A stretch of DNA of 17,060 nt from Rodentolepis nana. Its lineage: Eukaryota > Platyhelminthes > Cestoda > Cyclophyllidea > Hymenolepididae. How positions within the stretch are numbered: the stretch's first letter is position 1; every line of letters starts with the position of its first letter. The stretch lies in contig UZAE01014054.1 in NCBI GenBank assembly GCA_900617975.1, positions 1 through 17,060 of the forward strand, written 5' to 3'. Below are positions 8,190-17,060 of this stretch, piece by piece. The notes beneath the pieces are model-generated. The model was not told the origin of the DNA, did no database searches, and worked only from the letters and a program-made list of their open reading frames with translations. The position numbers and the translations under genes were made by a program.

Positions 8190-9216
8190 AGCCCCATACC
8201 TGCTCTCTACGCGATCAGTAGCATAGGCGCACTTTCTGGAATGGTTGAAAAGGCATAAGACCTCTTGACTCGGGCATGCTAAAGTTGAGTTCACCAAATT
8301 ACTATCTTCTCTCAATAATTTATGGAAATGAAGAGACTGAATGCACAATAGAATCTAAAATTGCTTGATGTGATCCAATATACCAATCAAAAATGTAAAT
8401 TTTGGAAATGAGAACGCTCCCATAATTAGGTTATTATTCAAAATGGACTTTATAAATGTAATTTTGCTTAAAGACCAAATTAAGTTTGAATTTACCATGT
8501 GCATTATATCAATGTAAACAACAATTATTGTGGCTTGCTTTTGTTTGTATAGGTTTCAGTGTGAGCCGTAGCAACTTAAACTTTCTTTGCAATTTTTGTT
8601 ACCGTGACCAACTATAGAACTATTTTGGGCAGTTAGATATGAAGGGAGCAATAGCCCAATCCAGAAATCTTCCACTCATTACCAGGATTCTTGAATGAAA
8701 TACCACTTATCCAGCTCGTGCCCTGTTTTATGTGGCTTTTGAGTTGACTGGACTTTATCGGAGTTAATAGCGCTCTAACTTAGAAACACTAAACGCCAAC
8801 TTCCACTATGGAGACTCAAGTGAAGGCAGTATTGCTTGGTCTATGCCAGCCTGTTTCTGGCTTTCAAGCATTGCAACTCTACCAAAGAGGATAGAATACA
8901 TACTCCAGTACTACAGAGACTGTCCCCATCAATGTGTGACCGTTTTCGCAAACACCATCACGGTCTACTGTTTTGCAAACCATCAAACATGCAGGGAAGC
9001 ATCTAGCTAATCAAAAACGGCATTAGTGAGGAAGCTCAACACTTGCAAACTACTTTTGGTCAATGATAAGTCAAGATCATCATGGTTCAGACACCAAAAG
9101 AAGAGGCATGGAATCTCTGTCCGAAATCAAGTAGGTGAAACGCCACTACCTAATTATAAGGAAGGGAAATGGGTGGGGGGAGGGTTTAGTAACATCTTAG
9201 CATCCTGTAAGTAGTC

Positions 9217-9217
<1 letters not shown>
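8190..9217. other. Noncoding stretch, no gene seen
   Basis: Only short open frames without recognisable motifs occur on either strand. No repeat shared with the rest of the window was noticed. Probably intergenic or intronic. Confidence 0.5.

Positions 9218-9255
<38 letters not shown>
9218..9255. repeat. (AG)19 microsatellite
   Basis: Uninterrupted AG dinucleotide run of 38 bases. It is homopurine on one strand and homopyrimidine on the other, of a kind that can form triplex DNA. No flanking gene gives it a role. Confidence 0.97.
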
Positions 9256-9261
<6 letters not shown>

Positions 9262-11534
9262 GGGGAGCATAAAGCTAAATTGACTGAAGCAAGCTTACTT
9301 GCTCCTCGCACACTCTAGCATACTGGAACGCTCCGAGCGTGATACCAATTACTCTAGAGAGTAAATGCGGTCTCGTGTACAGAAACCCTACAGTCGATCA
9401 ATCAATAATCATGGCAAGGCCAATGCAGTCGAAATTGTTTCCTATGTCTAATTTCCACATCATTAACACACAACTCAGCATGCATAGACATTACTGACCA
9501 TAAGTCAAAGCTTATTAGTATAGGAAATCGATACAAATTAAAGTGACTTACCTCGTAATTATTGTTATTTCACTTTGTTTTTCCAATGCAGTACAATTCA
9601 CCTCGGGGTTCTTCTTTAAAAATATTTAATCTTAATTTTTTTATTAAAAAATGAGCTAATATTAGCTTAACTCATCCATTTCATTAACTACTATAAATTT
9701 TAAGAAATATTTACAATTTAAAATTGAAATTAAAATCGAGACGCATTTTTTTTGCTAACCAGACCATTCAAAGGATTTCAATATCTTGTGATAGTTGAAA
9801 TATAAAAATTATGGAGAATTTAATGACGTATTTGGACACGCCTGTGTAGAAATGAATGTTTCGGGAAATAAAATAGCCAAACGCCCATTTTTAATGAACT
9901 GTTGAATTTTTTAAAATATTCTCCAAATTTAAATAAATTGACTTTTACTTTAAAAATTAAGAATTATTTTTTTATATTAATAAGACGCTGAAATACTTCC
10001 AAGTGGGGAATAAAGTAGGCCAATTGAAGTGGCAATTTTATCTTTCTTATGAATAAAAGCAACATGTACCTTCCAAGTTAACAGTAAAAATGAACTCAAA
10101 TATACTTTCATGAGATTGGTGACTTCTCATTGCCTCTCCTTTAGCTCTGTAATCGGTTTATGAAATGGTAGGCTTAAACGTATCGTATCGTTGACAATTG
10201 CGAGCATAAAGTAGGCATCGAAGTATTTTAGAACACAGTAAGGCTGCCATTTCCACTTTACTGTGTTCTTATACCTTTTCCCTAGCCAGGAAAAAGAATG
10301 CAAAGATTGCGGAATCATGAAAAAAATTGAACAATTATTGAATTAAAAATAACTATGGTTGAATATCTATACTCATTTCTCTGTTGAATAACAAAACAGG
10401 CTATCAACTCATTTATCAAATTAGGTGACAACAGATCTTAATTAATTTTGCACTTTAATTCAATTTGTACACAATAGACGATATCTAAAAGTAGTCGCAT
10501 GACCTTTTGAACTGAAATGTTCCATTTCCTTGCAATGTGAGCATGCTTGTTCATTGAATAAAGCACATTTCAACAGAAAATTACTTGACTTAATTAATAG
10601 CATTGTCAATATTCCAAATTTGGAAACGTTTCTTATCCACCTTCAGCTGACATGAATGATCCAATTAATTACCTCTGTGATAAATCGAAGCAAAATAGAC
10701 GAATGCATTGTAATCAACAAATGCTCAAGTAGGTGTTTAATGGATGATGTGATTTAATCTGGACATCAAATCGTGACTGCCACAACTATCACCAAGAGGC
10801 CAACATGCTCATCAGTCGAATTTACGCAATGGCGATATTCAACTGACTACAAAATCAAGATTTTACATTAAACCAAAATGAGTAGAAATATTAAAGAGGC
10901 GAAAACATATCATCAATGGGTTGATACTTGTGCCCCATTTTGAAAGCTGTACTTGAAATTGGAGGCTCAGGTTACCTGCCAAAATTATACCTCACACTGT
11001 GATTCGTTGAGCTATGAGTCACTCACATTGAATGCCAAAAAAGGAAATCATATACAAACTTGAAGAATCCTGGTCGAAAGTGAAAATGCTCACCCTCATC
11101 ACATTTCCCCACTGTGGGAGTAGAGACGAAACTGGAAACTGAGGGTCAAGTCACCTCTTTCTCCAAAAGTGTGTGATCTTTAGTCGACGGATAGGCTGGA
11201 AAACGGATTTGTGCGTAGCCGTCATAGAACGAGGTACAAATCACAAAATTCTCAACTGCAGTTCTCCCACCCCCTCCCCCTGTGTGCACGTTTACCTTAA
11301 TCTACTGAGGTGAAAGTAATTGCATCCTGGATCAATTATGCCAGAAAGTGAAGGGGATAGATTGAGATGGTTCCGAGAGGAAGGAGAATCGACAAGTTAT
11401 TTGCGCTGTCATCTCATGTGTGCTGCCTCTCACCGATGACGCAAATTTCGATCCCCGTTGTTGCCAAAAAAAATTTGTCTGCCTTTTGCCGCCCTTGGAA
11501 GTATCACCGTGCCTGGACATTTTGGATAATAACT
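9256..11534. other. Long AT-rich noncoding stretch
   Basis: No supportable gene. It contains very AT-rich sequence around 9600-10000, a 14-bp palindrome (AGCTAATATTAGCT, 9654-9667) and an inverted repeat at 10230-10269. From about 11100 the base composition becomes more balanced, with pyrimidine-rich patches (CCCACCCCCTCCCCC near 11266-11280). This could mark a regulatory or exonic area, but nothing specific is recognisable. Confidence 0.5.
10230..10269. repeat. Perfect 12-bp inverted repeat, 16-base spacer
   Basis: AGAACACAGTAA (10230-10241) is exactly complementary to TTACTGTGTTCT (10258-10269). The stem is too short for a typical animal microRNA precursor, and pairing decays just outside it. 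It could be the remnant of a miniature DNA transposon or a chance palindrome. No flanking duplication was found. Confidence 0.6.
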
Positions 11535-11546
11535 CCCCCCCCCCCC
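11535..11546. repeat. 12-C homopolymer
   Basis: The C run directly precedes the segment copied at the start of contig 6. Contig 6 begins with only the last three C bases after its N, so the assembly again broke within a C run. Confidence 0.9.
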
Positions 11547-11801
11547 AACGCCTGGATTGCGCGTCCAAATAAATGTTGTGATTGCACATACTTCCAACGC
11601 GAAAAATCCCTAACTCGAAGGCGTGGAATTAAGCAGAGTTCGCAGTTTGCTATGTTAGTTAGTAGAATATACTGCCGTGTGACTAGGTCCTCTCTACAGG
11701 TACAATTAAACTGTTAAAGAATTATTTGCATTTTAACATCAAACCGTAATAGTTAAGTTGCATATCAGAGAGCCAACATTGGATCAAATGAAAATCAAAA
11801 T
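11544..11801 (+). repeat. Repeat X, left copy (pairs with 12739-12996)
   Basis: Aligned to 12739-12996 at offset 1195, the first 203 bases (11544-11746) are identical. The last 55 carry five mismatches (11747, 11752, 11782, 11784, 11799), after which similarity stops. The sharp step from perfect to diverged suggests a join between two versions of a repeat, or two haplotypes. No transposon protein is recognised in it. A 116-codon open frame (11367-11717) runs across its left edge but has no recognisable similarity. Confidence 0.88.
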
Positions 11802-11922
11802 ATTATCCTATAGTGTCTCAACCATTAAAAATTGACTAATTCTCTTCTGAGTTATTTCCAAAAAACCCTCCGAAGTAACTTGAAGAAAGGATGTGAATTT
11901 CAGGTTTATAGATATTAATATT

Positions 11923-12241
11923 TTATTAATTTCAAATGGCAGGCTTTTTGATAGTTATCATTGGCCCTTTAGTTGACTTCGGGCTTCACAGCGGGAAGGA
12001 ACATCAAAGTAACAGGAATTCGAGGGGTGGAGAACAGAAGAGTGATTTACAGATGTAAAAGAGACAGACACAAAGGCAGAGAAAAATTGAGGTGAGTACT
12101 ATTGAAGTGGTCGAATTCGACATACAGTGGGGTGATGGTAGTTTGAAGTGAGAAGTCAATTGCCGGTTGATAGGTTTTTTGCCGTATGAGTATACATTGC
12201 CCAGGGTGCACCACGTGGAGGTAAGTCTATCGCACACCCCG
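11923..12241 (-). mobile_element. SINE-like retroposon, copy 7 (minus strand)
   Basis: Full-length copy in reverse orientation: the T-rich tail complement is at 11923-11932 and the head complement CTATCGCACACCCC ends at 12240. A perfect 13-bp direct repeat AGATATTAATATT flanks it at 11910-11922 and 12242-12254. The 20-bp core block is intact (complement at 12207-12226). In the plus strand it presents AGGTAAGT (12219-12226), a perfect consensus 5' splice site. Its last bases are part of the inverted duplication with 17027-17060. Confidence 0.94.
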
Positions 12242-12737
12242 AGATATTAATATTGTGAATCAAGGAAAACAGAAATTTAATTTGCGATTTACTATCAACA
12301 CACTTGTGTCTTTATCGAGCTCTGATATTTGTGGCTAGCCTTGAGGTTAATATGGTGATTACAAGTGACCAACAATCTACTCGCCATTTCTGTTGGTGTT
12401 GCATTGACAAAAGTAGCACAGCAGCTTTCGCAATTCCTTACAAAAGTCTGCGAGATCATCCACAGAACTGAGGACTATTTCTTACTTACCTACCGATACT
12501 GCTTCCCATCTAAATTGTCGACTCAACCCGATGTACTGCTTTCATCTTCAGTGCTCTCTACTACTACCACCACTGCTACAACTTCCATTGAGGCTCCCAA
12601 TTGTGACGTTAAGTGGTTGATATCAGTTAGAACGTGTGTATGTGAATGCAATGAGCCTACGCTATCAAACTAGCTACACTCCTAGCCCTGTCTGCCTGAT
12701 AATCGGTGGCATTGGGTATGCTACTTAAATGAAAATG
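12207..12737 (+). repeat. 531-bp segment, perfect reverse complement of 16530-17060
   Basis: Every position p pairs with 29267 minus p, without indel or mismatch that I could find. It runs from the head of copy 7 to the very end of contig 5, so contig 5 ends inside sequence already contained in contig 6 on the other strand. The match may continue beyond the window at 17060. It holds the 102-codon open frame described separately. Confidence 0.93.
12365..12673 (+). CDS. Weak 102-codon open frame, unknown
   Basis: I do not recognise this frame. The translation begins with a hydrophobic, amphipathic-looking stretch (LLAISVGVALTKVAQQLSQF, about residues 5-24), has a Ser/Thr-rich centre (STTTTTATTS, about residues 65-74) and four Cys near the C-terminal end. 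Base composition is less AT-rich than the surroundings, which is mildly in its favour. Against it are the lack of any domain, the simple-sequence centre, the lack of clear exon borders and an ATG without supporting context. The frame starts 111 bp to the right of a retroposon's target duplication. The same frame appears on the minus strand at 16594-16902, because the sequence is duplicated in the assembly. It could be an exon, part of an unknown repeat, or chance. Confidence 0.18.
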   Translation: MTNNLLAISVGVALTKVAQQLSQFLTKVCEIIHRTEDYFLLTYRYCFPSKLSTQPDVLLSSSVLSTTTTTATTSIEAPNCDVKWLISVRTCVCECNEPTLSN

Positions 12738-12738
12738 N
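12738..12738. other. Assembly gap c5/c6 (single N)
   Basis: The base before the N (12737) pairs with 16530 in the inverted duplication. The bases after the N start repeat X. Neither side continues the other, so the join is not supported by the sequence. Confidence 0.85.
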
Positions 12739-12996
12739 CCCAACGCCTGGATTGCGCGTCCAAATAAATGTTGTGATTGCACATACTTCCAACGCGAAAA
12801 ATCCCTAACTCGAAGGCGTGGAATTAAGCAGAGTTCGCAGTTTGCTATGTTAGTTAGTAGAATATACTGCCGTGTGACTAGGTCCTCTCTACAGGTACAA
12901 TTAAACTGTTAAAGAATTATTTGCATTTTAACATCAAACCGCAATAATTAAGTTGCATATCAGAGAGCCAACATTGAAACAAATGAAAATCAATAT
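12739..12996 (+). repeat. Repeat X, right copy (pairs with 11544-11801)
   Basis: The first 203 bases equal 11544-11746. The next 55 have five mismatches, then the sequence becomes unrelated (TGATTTTGTC against TATTATCCTA). It lies at the extreme left end of contig 6 and starts in the same C run as the left copy. It could be an allelic duplicate, a hybrid repeat, or one arm of an inverted repeat if contig 6 is flipped. Confidence 0.88.
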
Positions 12997-13004
12997 GATT
13001 TTGT

Positions 13005-16000
13005 CTATTGTCGCAGTTGGTAGCTGTTATGCGGAATAAATTTACTTCACATTTTCATTAAAATTGAATGTTCCATCCAGATATTCGTCAGAGTTATGTT
13101 ACTCAGAAATGTCATTCGGTTCTTCTAAAATCGCTTTGTGGACTTTTGCTCTTAAGTGTCCGAGACAATGGAAGAGATACTTAGGTTCCAACCAACGGTT
13201 CATGATAAAATCATGAAATTCCGAAAGTGTCAAACTTAACGCCACCAACAATTTCCGTCTTATGATATTGCATGAAAACAGTTCATTTTTTAAACAATAC
13301 CATTCGAATCGGTTATTCATTGTTACGTTTCCTACAATTTTCATATTTGTTTGAATGTGCTTAATTGCGTAGTTGTCGCTATGAGGAAGTTTGATTAAAT
13401 TGGGGCCGTTTGATTAACCTCAGAAAATTGCAGAATTTAATGAATTGACTCCATTTTGAGATAATTTCGATGAGTGTTCCTTCCCCCCCCCCTCCCCCAT
13501 TTAATGGATAATATTTGAATGAATGAATTTCAGTTTTGTTAGATATTTTTATGTCATTAAATTGTGGACCATTATGGTTAAATCGGAGTTTAGTAAACGC
13601 CCTAAAACCGCGAATGGGCCATAAATTGAGATTCCAAATGCTATGAAGTATTCTAGACCAAAATAACTAAATAAAGAAGCAATTATGCCTGTTTTCAACA
13701 ACTACTCAACCATATTTGAGATAAAATTACTGTTTTAACTCTTCTTGGGAAAAAAAGGCGGTTCTGTTGAGATTGCGTGAATGCGGGAATTATGAGTTGG
13801 AATTCAAAAAAACGGAAAATGAAATTGTATTATTTGATGTAGTAAGTATTCCAAAACATATTGACTATTCTTGGTTTTAATAAGTACACAACTGCTGTAT
13901 TATCGATCGACTTGCAAGCATCTAGAGCATTTAATGTAACTATTTTCTTATCGTGTTTCGTGGTGGGGAATAATAATTAACCAATTATTGATCAAATATT
14001 TATCCCAGAGGACCCTGCCGTTACATTCGTCAACGGCTAGTTCGACTTATATATATATACATATAATGTATTGGATAAATGATTCGTTTTTCCCTCCAAT
14101 TTTGTCGGAGTCACTGTATTATCAACTTTTATTAACCACTATGTTGTTCTTTATCAAATGTTCAAACAAACCAATCAGATGACACATTGAGGCTCTAAAT
14201 TGGAGATGGGACAACAGAACGACACCAGTACTAACGTCAAAGGATTGCCATTGTGGTAAGATGATTTAGTATGAGAATCCAAAACGAATCACGATTCTCC
14301 TCTTCTACTGAATTTATCAGATCTCAGAGAGGTGGAGGTAATGATGGTCTGATTTCGATACTGCCTTCGCTACGAGTGCACAACAAATTTTTGAACCTTA
14401 ATATTGTCCTGTATGTTTTAGATCTAAAATACCTGGAAATAATGGAACTCGGGAAACTTCATTCAACAGTTAGTAAAATCTATTCTTGGAAAGTTGCAGA
14501 AAACTAATAATCGATTCAATTTTAAAAGTCCTGATGAAAGTCTTATGGAGTAAGACGGGAATATTTTACTCAAAAATAGAAGTTATTATCTTTCATGCTT
14601 CATTGTTGCCAATATTAAATATTTACAAATTTGACATTTCATTTAAAATTTACTAAAATTTTATCCCTTCTACATTAGAGTTTTGAGTAATATGGTAAAG
14701 TTTAATAAATTTCGCTTTATTATTGAATTACTGAACTTGCGACTGCATTGAAAGTCAATTAGGTCATAATACGGTGATCTAATTCAATGCGTCACTGACA
14801 TTCTCTATTCCTTCTGTTATCTTGCTTCAAGCCCGTTCTCTAAACCTTGATAGAAAAAGAGTGGATGCGAGATTGACGATCGACGACGAAATCCACCAAA
14901 GTTGAGAACTTTGAACAATTTAACCTATTTTAAAGGAGCAGTGAAATACAGTTGAGACAAAGATAGCACAATTTGCATTTATGTGGCGCTATCATTTCCT
15001 TCGTACTCAGTTGGTTAAACAGATTGTACTATTAGTGAACCACCCAATTACATCCCTTCCATTTTTCGAGTACCCCATTCTCTTGCAGTGGAAGAGTAAA
15101 TCAAGCTCCAAACGTCAGAAAACGCCATCTAGAATCACAGGTGAAAATCTATATATGTTAAGGCATTTACTGTCCTACCAATTGTTCGCATTGACTTTAA
15201 TAAACTTTAATTCAATTATAGATGATTTCATTCAGATACGTTAGGATAAAGAATGATTTACACGACAACTATCGCATATCAAGATATATTTAGGCGAAAT
15301 AAAATTAAACCGAAGTAAATTAGAGCCGTTTAGTGCCATTTCTATTGAAAATGCAAGGGTTGGTTAGCTGAAAGGTACTTGAGGAGTAAAACAAGTCAGC
15401 AAATGATTTTTTAATTTTAAATTTAAGCAGCAGTATTCTTTATCTACCCAAGGGCAAATAATAAAAAAATTATTTATAAATCAAGGGGAAAAATTATGTG
15501 AATAATGAGCTAGGTTTAATATTGCTCTAACGCAAGATGCAAATAGAGCTAATTTGCATGTGTAAAGATATTAAATTGCTGACACAGGCTGTCTATCACA
15601 GAAATCACTAAAAACGAATAAAAAACACAGAATTACATCTTTCGATTCGTGAGTCTTCAGCATAGCAATTATTACAGTCTTTAAAAAGAAAATGATCAAT
15701 TTATACCAATCGTTGTGAATTGAGCGTCAAGATTATATACAACGTGAATTGGTGATGAGTTTTAGCGCATTCTAAAAAAATGGAAATTTATGTATCGCGT
15801 TTTCTGCCTTTATTTACGACGAAAATAGAGAGGGAAGTATATAAACAAATTTTTTAACTTCAAACTATGCAGGAATCGTTCGTATTCCCTCAGGCCAATT
15901 TGCACTCGAATCCACCTGGCTAGGGAAAAGTTTGTTTTGACAGGAAAAAGGAGAAATGAAATGAATGCGAGAATAAGGAAATATAGTTAGAAATATGTAT

Positions 16001-16031
16001 TTTGTGCAACCGCTTTCGATTTGGTTCTCAA
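13005..16031. other. Long AT-rich noncoding stretch
   Basis: Three kilobases with many in-frame stops on all strands. It contains a C/T-rich run (13481-13499), a short TA alternation (around 14047-14063) and the minus-strand open frame at 13099-13413. No transposon end, RNA gene or known domain could be supported elsewhere. Confidence 0.5.
13099..13413 (-). CDS. Weak open stretch, possible exon, unknown
   Basis: The minus-strand frame is open from 13413 to the stop near 13099, about 104 codons, with the first Met at 13344. I do not recognise it. The translation has a mixed, protein-like composition (EFHDFIMNRWLEPKYLFHCL, LRAKVHKAILEEPND) with three Trp or Cys-flanked hydrophobic segments and no low complexity. 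On the minus strand CTTCCTCATAG just inside the open stretch could serve as a 3' splice acceptor, which would start the exon at GAC AAC TAC GCA. No downstream or upstream exon was found. At this length in AT-rich DNA chance is a serious alternative. Confidence 0.2.
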   Translation of the reverse strand, partial: SNGPNLIKLPHSDNYAIKHIQTNMKIVGNVTMNNRFEWYCLKNELFSCNIIRRKLLVALSLTLSEFHDFIMNRWLEPKYLFHCLGHLRAKVHKAILEEPNDISE

Positions 16032-16045
16032 GGAGTGAGAAATAT

Positions 16046-16366
16046 TTCTTTATTGTAAATGGCAGACGGTTTTTTAGTCATCATTAGCCCTTTTGCTGAC
16101 TCCGAACTTCACAGAGGGGAGGAACAGTAAAGAGGGGAAAAATTCGAGAGGGGGAATAGAAGAGAGATTCACAGATGTAAACAGGCAGAGGGGCACAAAA
16201 CCAGATAAAAGTAAGATGATTACTGTTGCAGTGGTCGAATTTAACATAGAGTGGGGTCATGGTAGTTTGAAGTCAGAAGTCAACTGCTGAACATTAGATT
16301 TCATTGCCGTATGCGTATACACGGCTCAAGATGCACCACGTGGAGGTAAGTCTATCTCGCATTCCT
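16046..16366 (-). mobile_element. SINE-like retroposon, copy 8 (minus strand, most diverged)
   Basis: Reverse-oriented copy from the tail complement (TTCTTTATTGTAAATGGCAG) to the head complement (CTATCTCGCATTCCT). A perfect 14-bp direct repeat GGAGTGAGAAATAT flanks it at 16032-16045 and 16367-16380. It differs from the other copies at many positions throughout, yet the 20-bp core block survives unchanged (complement TGCACCACGTGGAGGTAAGT, 16332-16351). It is probably the oldest insertion in the window. Confidence 0.92.
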
Positions 16367-16380
16367 GGAGTGAGAAATAT

Positions 16381-16529
16381 GTTTGTCATTTCACTGCTGT
16401 TGGCTGTTCACGACCTCAAACAAACATCGGTTCAGCTCGATTATATTGGTGGTGACAAAGGATTATTTGGATTTGGACTAGTTGGCATCTATAGGAGGTA
16501 CAAGGTGATCAATGTATACTTGTCTTCTT
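16381..16529. other. Spacer between copy 8 and the inverted duplication
   Basis: A plus-strand frame is open from within copy 8 to 16546 and reads LLLAVHDLKQTSVQLDYIGG and LFGFGLVGIYRRYKVINVY. It looks protein-like, but it starts inside a retroposon and has no recognisable family. I do not call it a gene. Confidence 0.35.
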
Positions 16530-17060
16530 CATTTTCATTTAAGTAGCATACCCAATGCCACCGATTATCAGGCAGACAGGGCTAGGAGTGTAGCTAGTTT
16601 GATAGCGTAGGCTCATTGCATTCACATACACACGTTCTAACTGATATCAACCACTTAACGTCACAATTGGGAGCCTCAATGGAAGTTGTAGCAGTGGTGG
16701 TAGTAGTAGAGAGCACTGAAGATGAAAGCAGTACATCGGGTTGAGTCGACAATTTAGATGGGAAGCAGTATCGGTAGGTAAGTAAGAAATAGTCCTCAGT
16801 TCTGTGGATGATCTCGCAGACTTTTGTAAGGAATTGCGAAAGCTGCTGTGCTACTTTTGTCAATGCAACACCAACAGAAATGGCGAGTAGATTGTTGGTC
16901 ACTTGTAATCACCATATTAACCTCAAGGCTAGCCACAAATATCAGAGCTCGATAAAGACACAAGTGTGTTGATAGTAAATCGCAAATTAAATTTCTGTTT
17001 TCCTTGATTCACAATATTAATATCTCGGGGTGTGCGATAGACTTACCTCCACGTGGTGCA
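16530..17060 (-). repeat. 531-bp reverse-complement copy of 12207-12737
   Basis: Perfect inverted partner of the end of contig 5, reaching the end of the window and probably continuing. It includes the complement of the 102-codon open frame (16594-16902, minus strand) and the flank and head of a retroposon copy. Because contig 5 terminates exactly at the far boundary of the match, an assembly duplication is the first explanation. Confidence 0.93.
17027..17060 (+). mobile_element. SINE-like retroposon, copy 9, cut by the window end
   Basis: Only the head GGGGTGTGCGATAG and the 20-bp core block are inside the window. It is the reverse-complement image of copy 7, including the flank TATCTC, so it is the same insertion seen twice and not an independent one. 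Confidence 0.92.

Noticed and set aside
9218..9255. CRISPR-like or tandem repeat array
   Set aside because: It is a plain AG dinucleotide run; no repeat-spacer structure occurs anywhere in the window.
9654..9667. 14-bp palindrome AGCTAATATTAGCT as a regulatory site
   Set aside because: It is AT-rich and isolated, and palindromes of this kind are expected by chance in several kilobases of AT-rich DNA.
10755..10815. Possible third copy of repeat X (ACATCAAATCGTGACTG...GAGGCCAACATG)
   Set aside because: The resemblance to 11736-11781 is limited to short words with gaps and could be coincidence.
11332..11589. Minus-strand frame containing MSRHGDTSKGGKRQ, briefly suggestive of a histone tail
   Set aside because: Only a few Gly/Lys residues are alike; the rest does not resemble any core histone, and the frame passes through the C homopolymer.
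11367..11717. 116-codon open frame, the longest on the plus strand
   Set aside because: It runs through a 12-C homopolymer (four prolines) and across the edge of repeat X, the opposite strand is open too, and no domain is recognisable.

Overview
The window looks like AT-rich, gene-poor nuclear DNA of a metazoan, most likely an arthropod or other invertebrate. It has dinucleotide microsatellites, a non-LTR retrotransposon (LINE) with an invertebrate-type reverse transcriptase, and a dense family of short retroposons. There is no operon layout, no ribosome-binding-site spacing and no long open frame. I cannot name the species. No host gene is convincingly present; two weak open frames are listed with low confidence.

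Six contigs are joined by single N bases at 2985, 4266, 5775, 7690 and 12738: c1 1-2984, c2 2986-4265, c3 4267-5774, c4 5776-7689, c5 7691-12737, c6 12739-17060. Several contigs duplicate parts of each other, which explains most of the odd structure. c1 runs directly into c5 (2984 corresponds to 7772). The LINE locus (c3 left part plus c4) is interleaved from elsewhere. c3 is a hybrid of the two loci, fused inside a shared retroposon copy. The end of c5 (12207-12737) recurs as a perfect reverse complement at 16530-17060 in c6. The start of c6 copies 11544-11801 in direct orientation, so c6 may be misoriented, or may represent an inversion haplotype.

The main biology is a SINE-like retroposon of about 320 bp. 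It has a fixed head (GGGGTGTGCGATAG), a pyrimidine-rich middle and an (AAATA)n tail. Nine copies are visible, of which seven are independent insertions. Six copies are flanked by direct target-site duplications of 11-15 bp, which proves LINE-type retroposition. A 20-bp block in the head, holding an E-box (CACGTG) and the complement of a consensus 5' splice site, is unchanged in eight copies, including the most diverged one.

The LINE is on the minus strand. Read 7689 down to 6350, then 6009 to 5776, then 4730 to 4267, it gives the linker after the (absent) endonuclease, reverse-transcriptase fingers, palm and thumb, and the approach to a probable RNase H domain. It is dead: it carries stops and frameshifts, lacks the motif B region, and has a SINE copy inserted with a 12-bp duplication. 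The rest (1-883, 1211-2579, 3459-3917, 8190-11534, 13005-16031) is AT-rich sequence in which I see only microsatellites, poly-C tracts and a few short inverted repeats.
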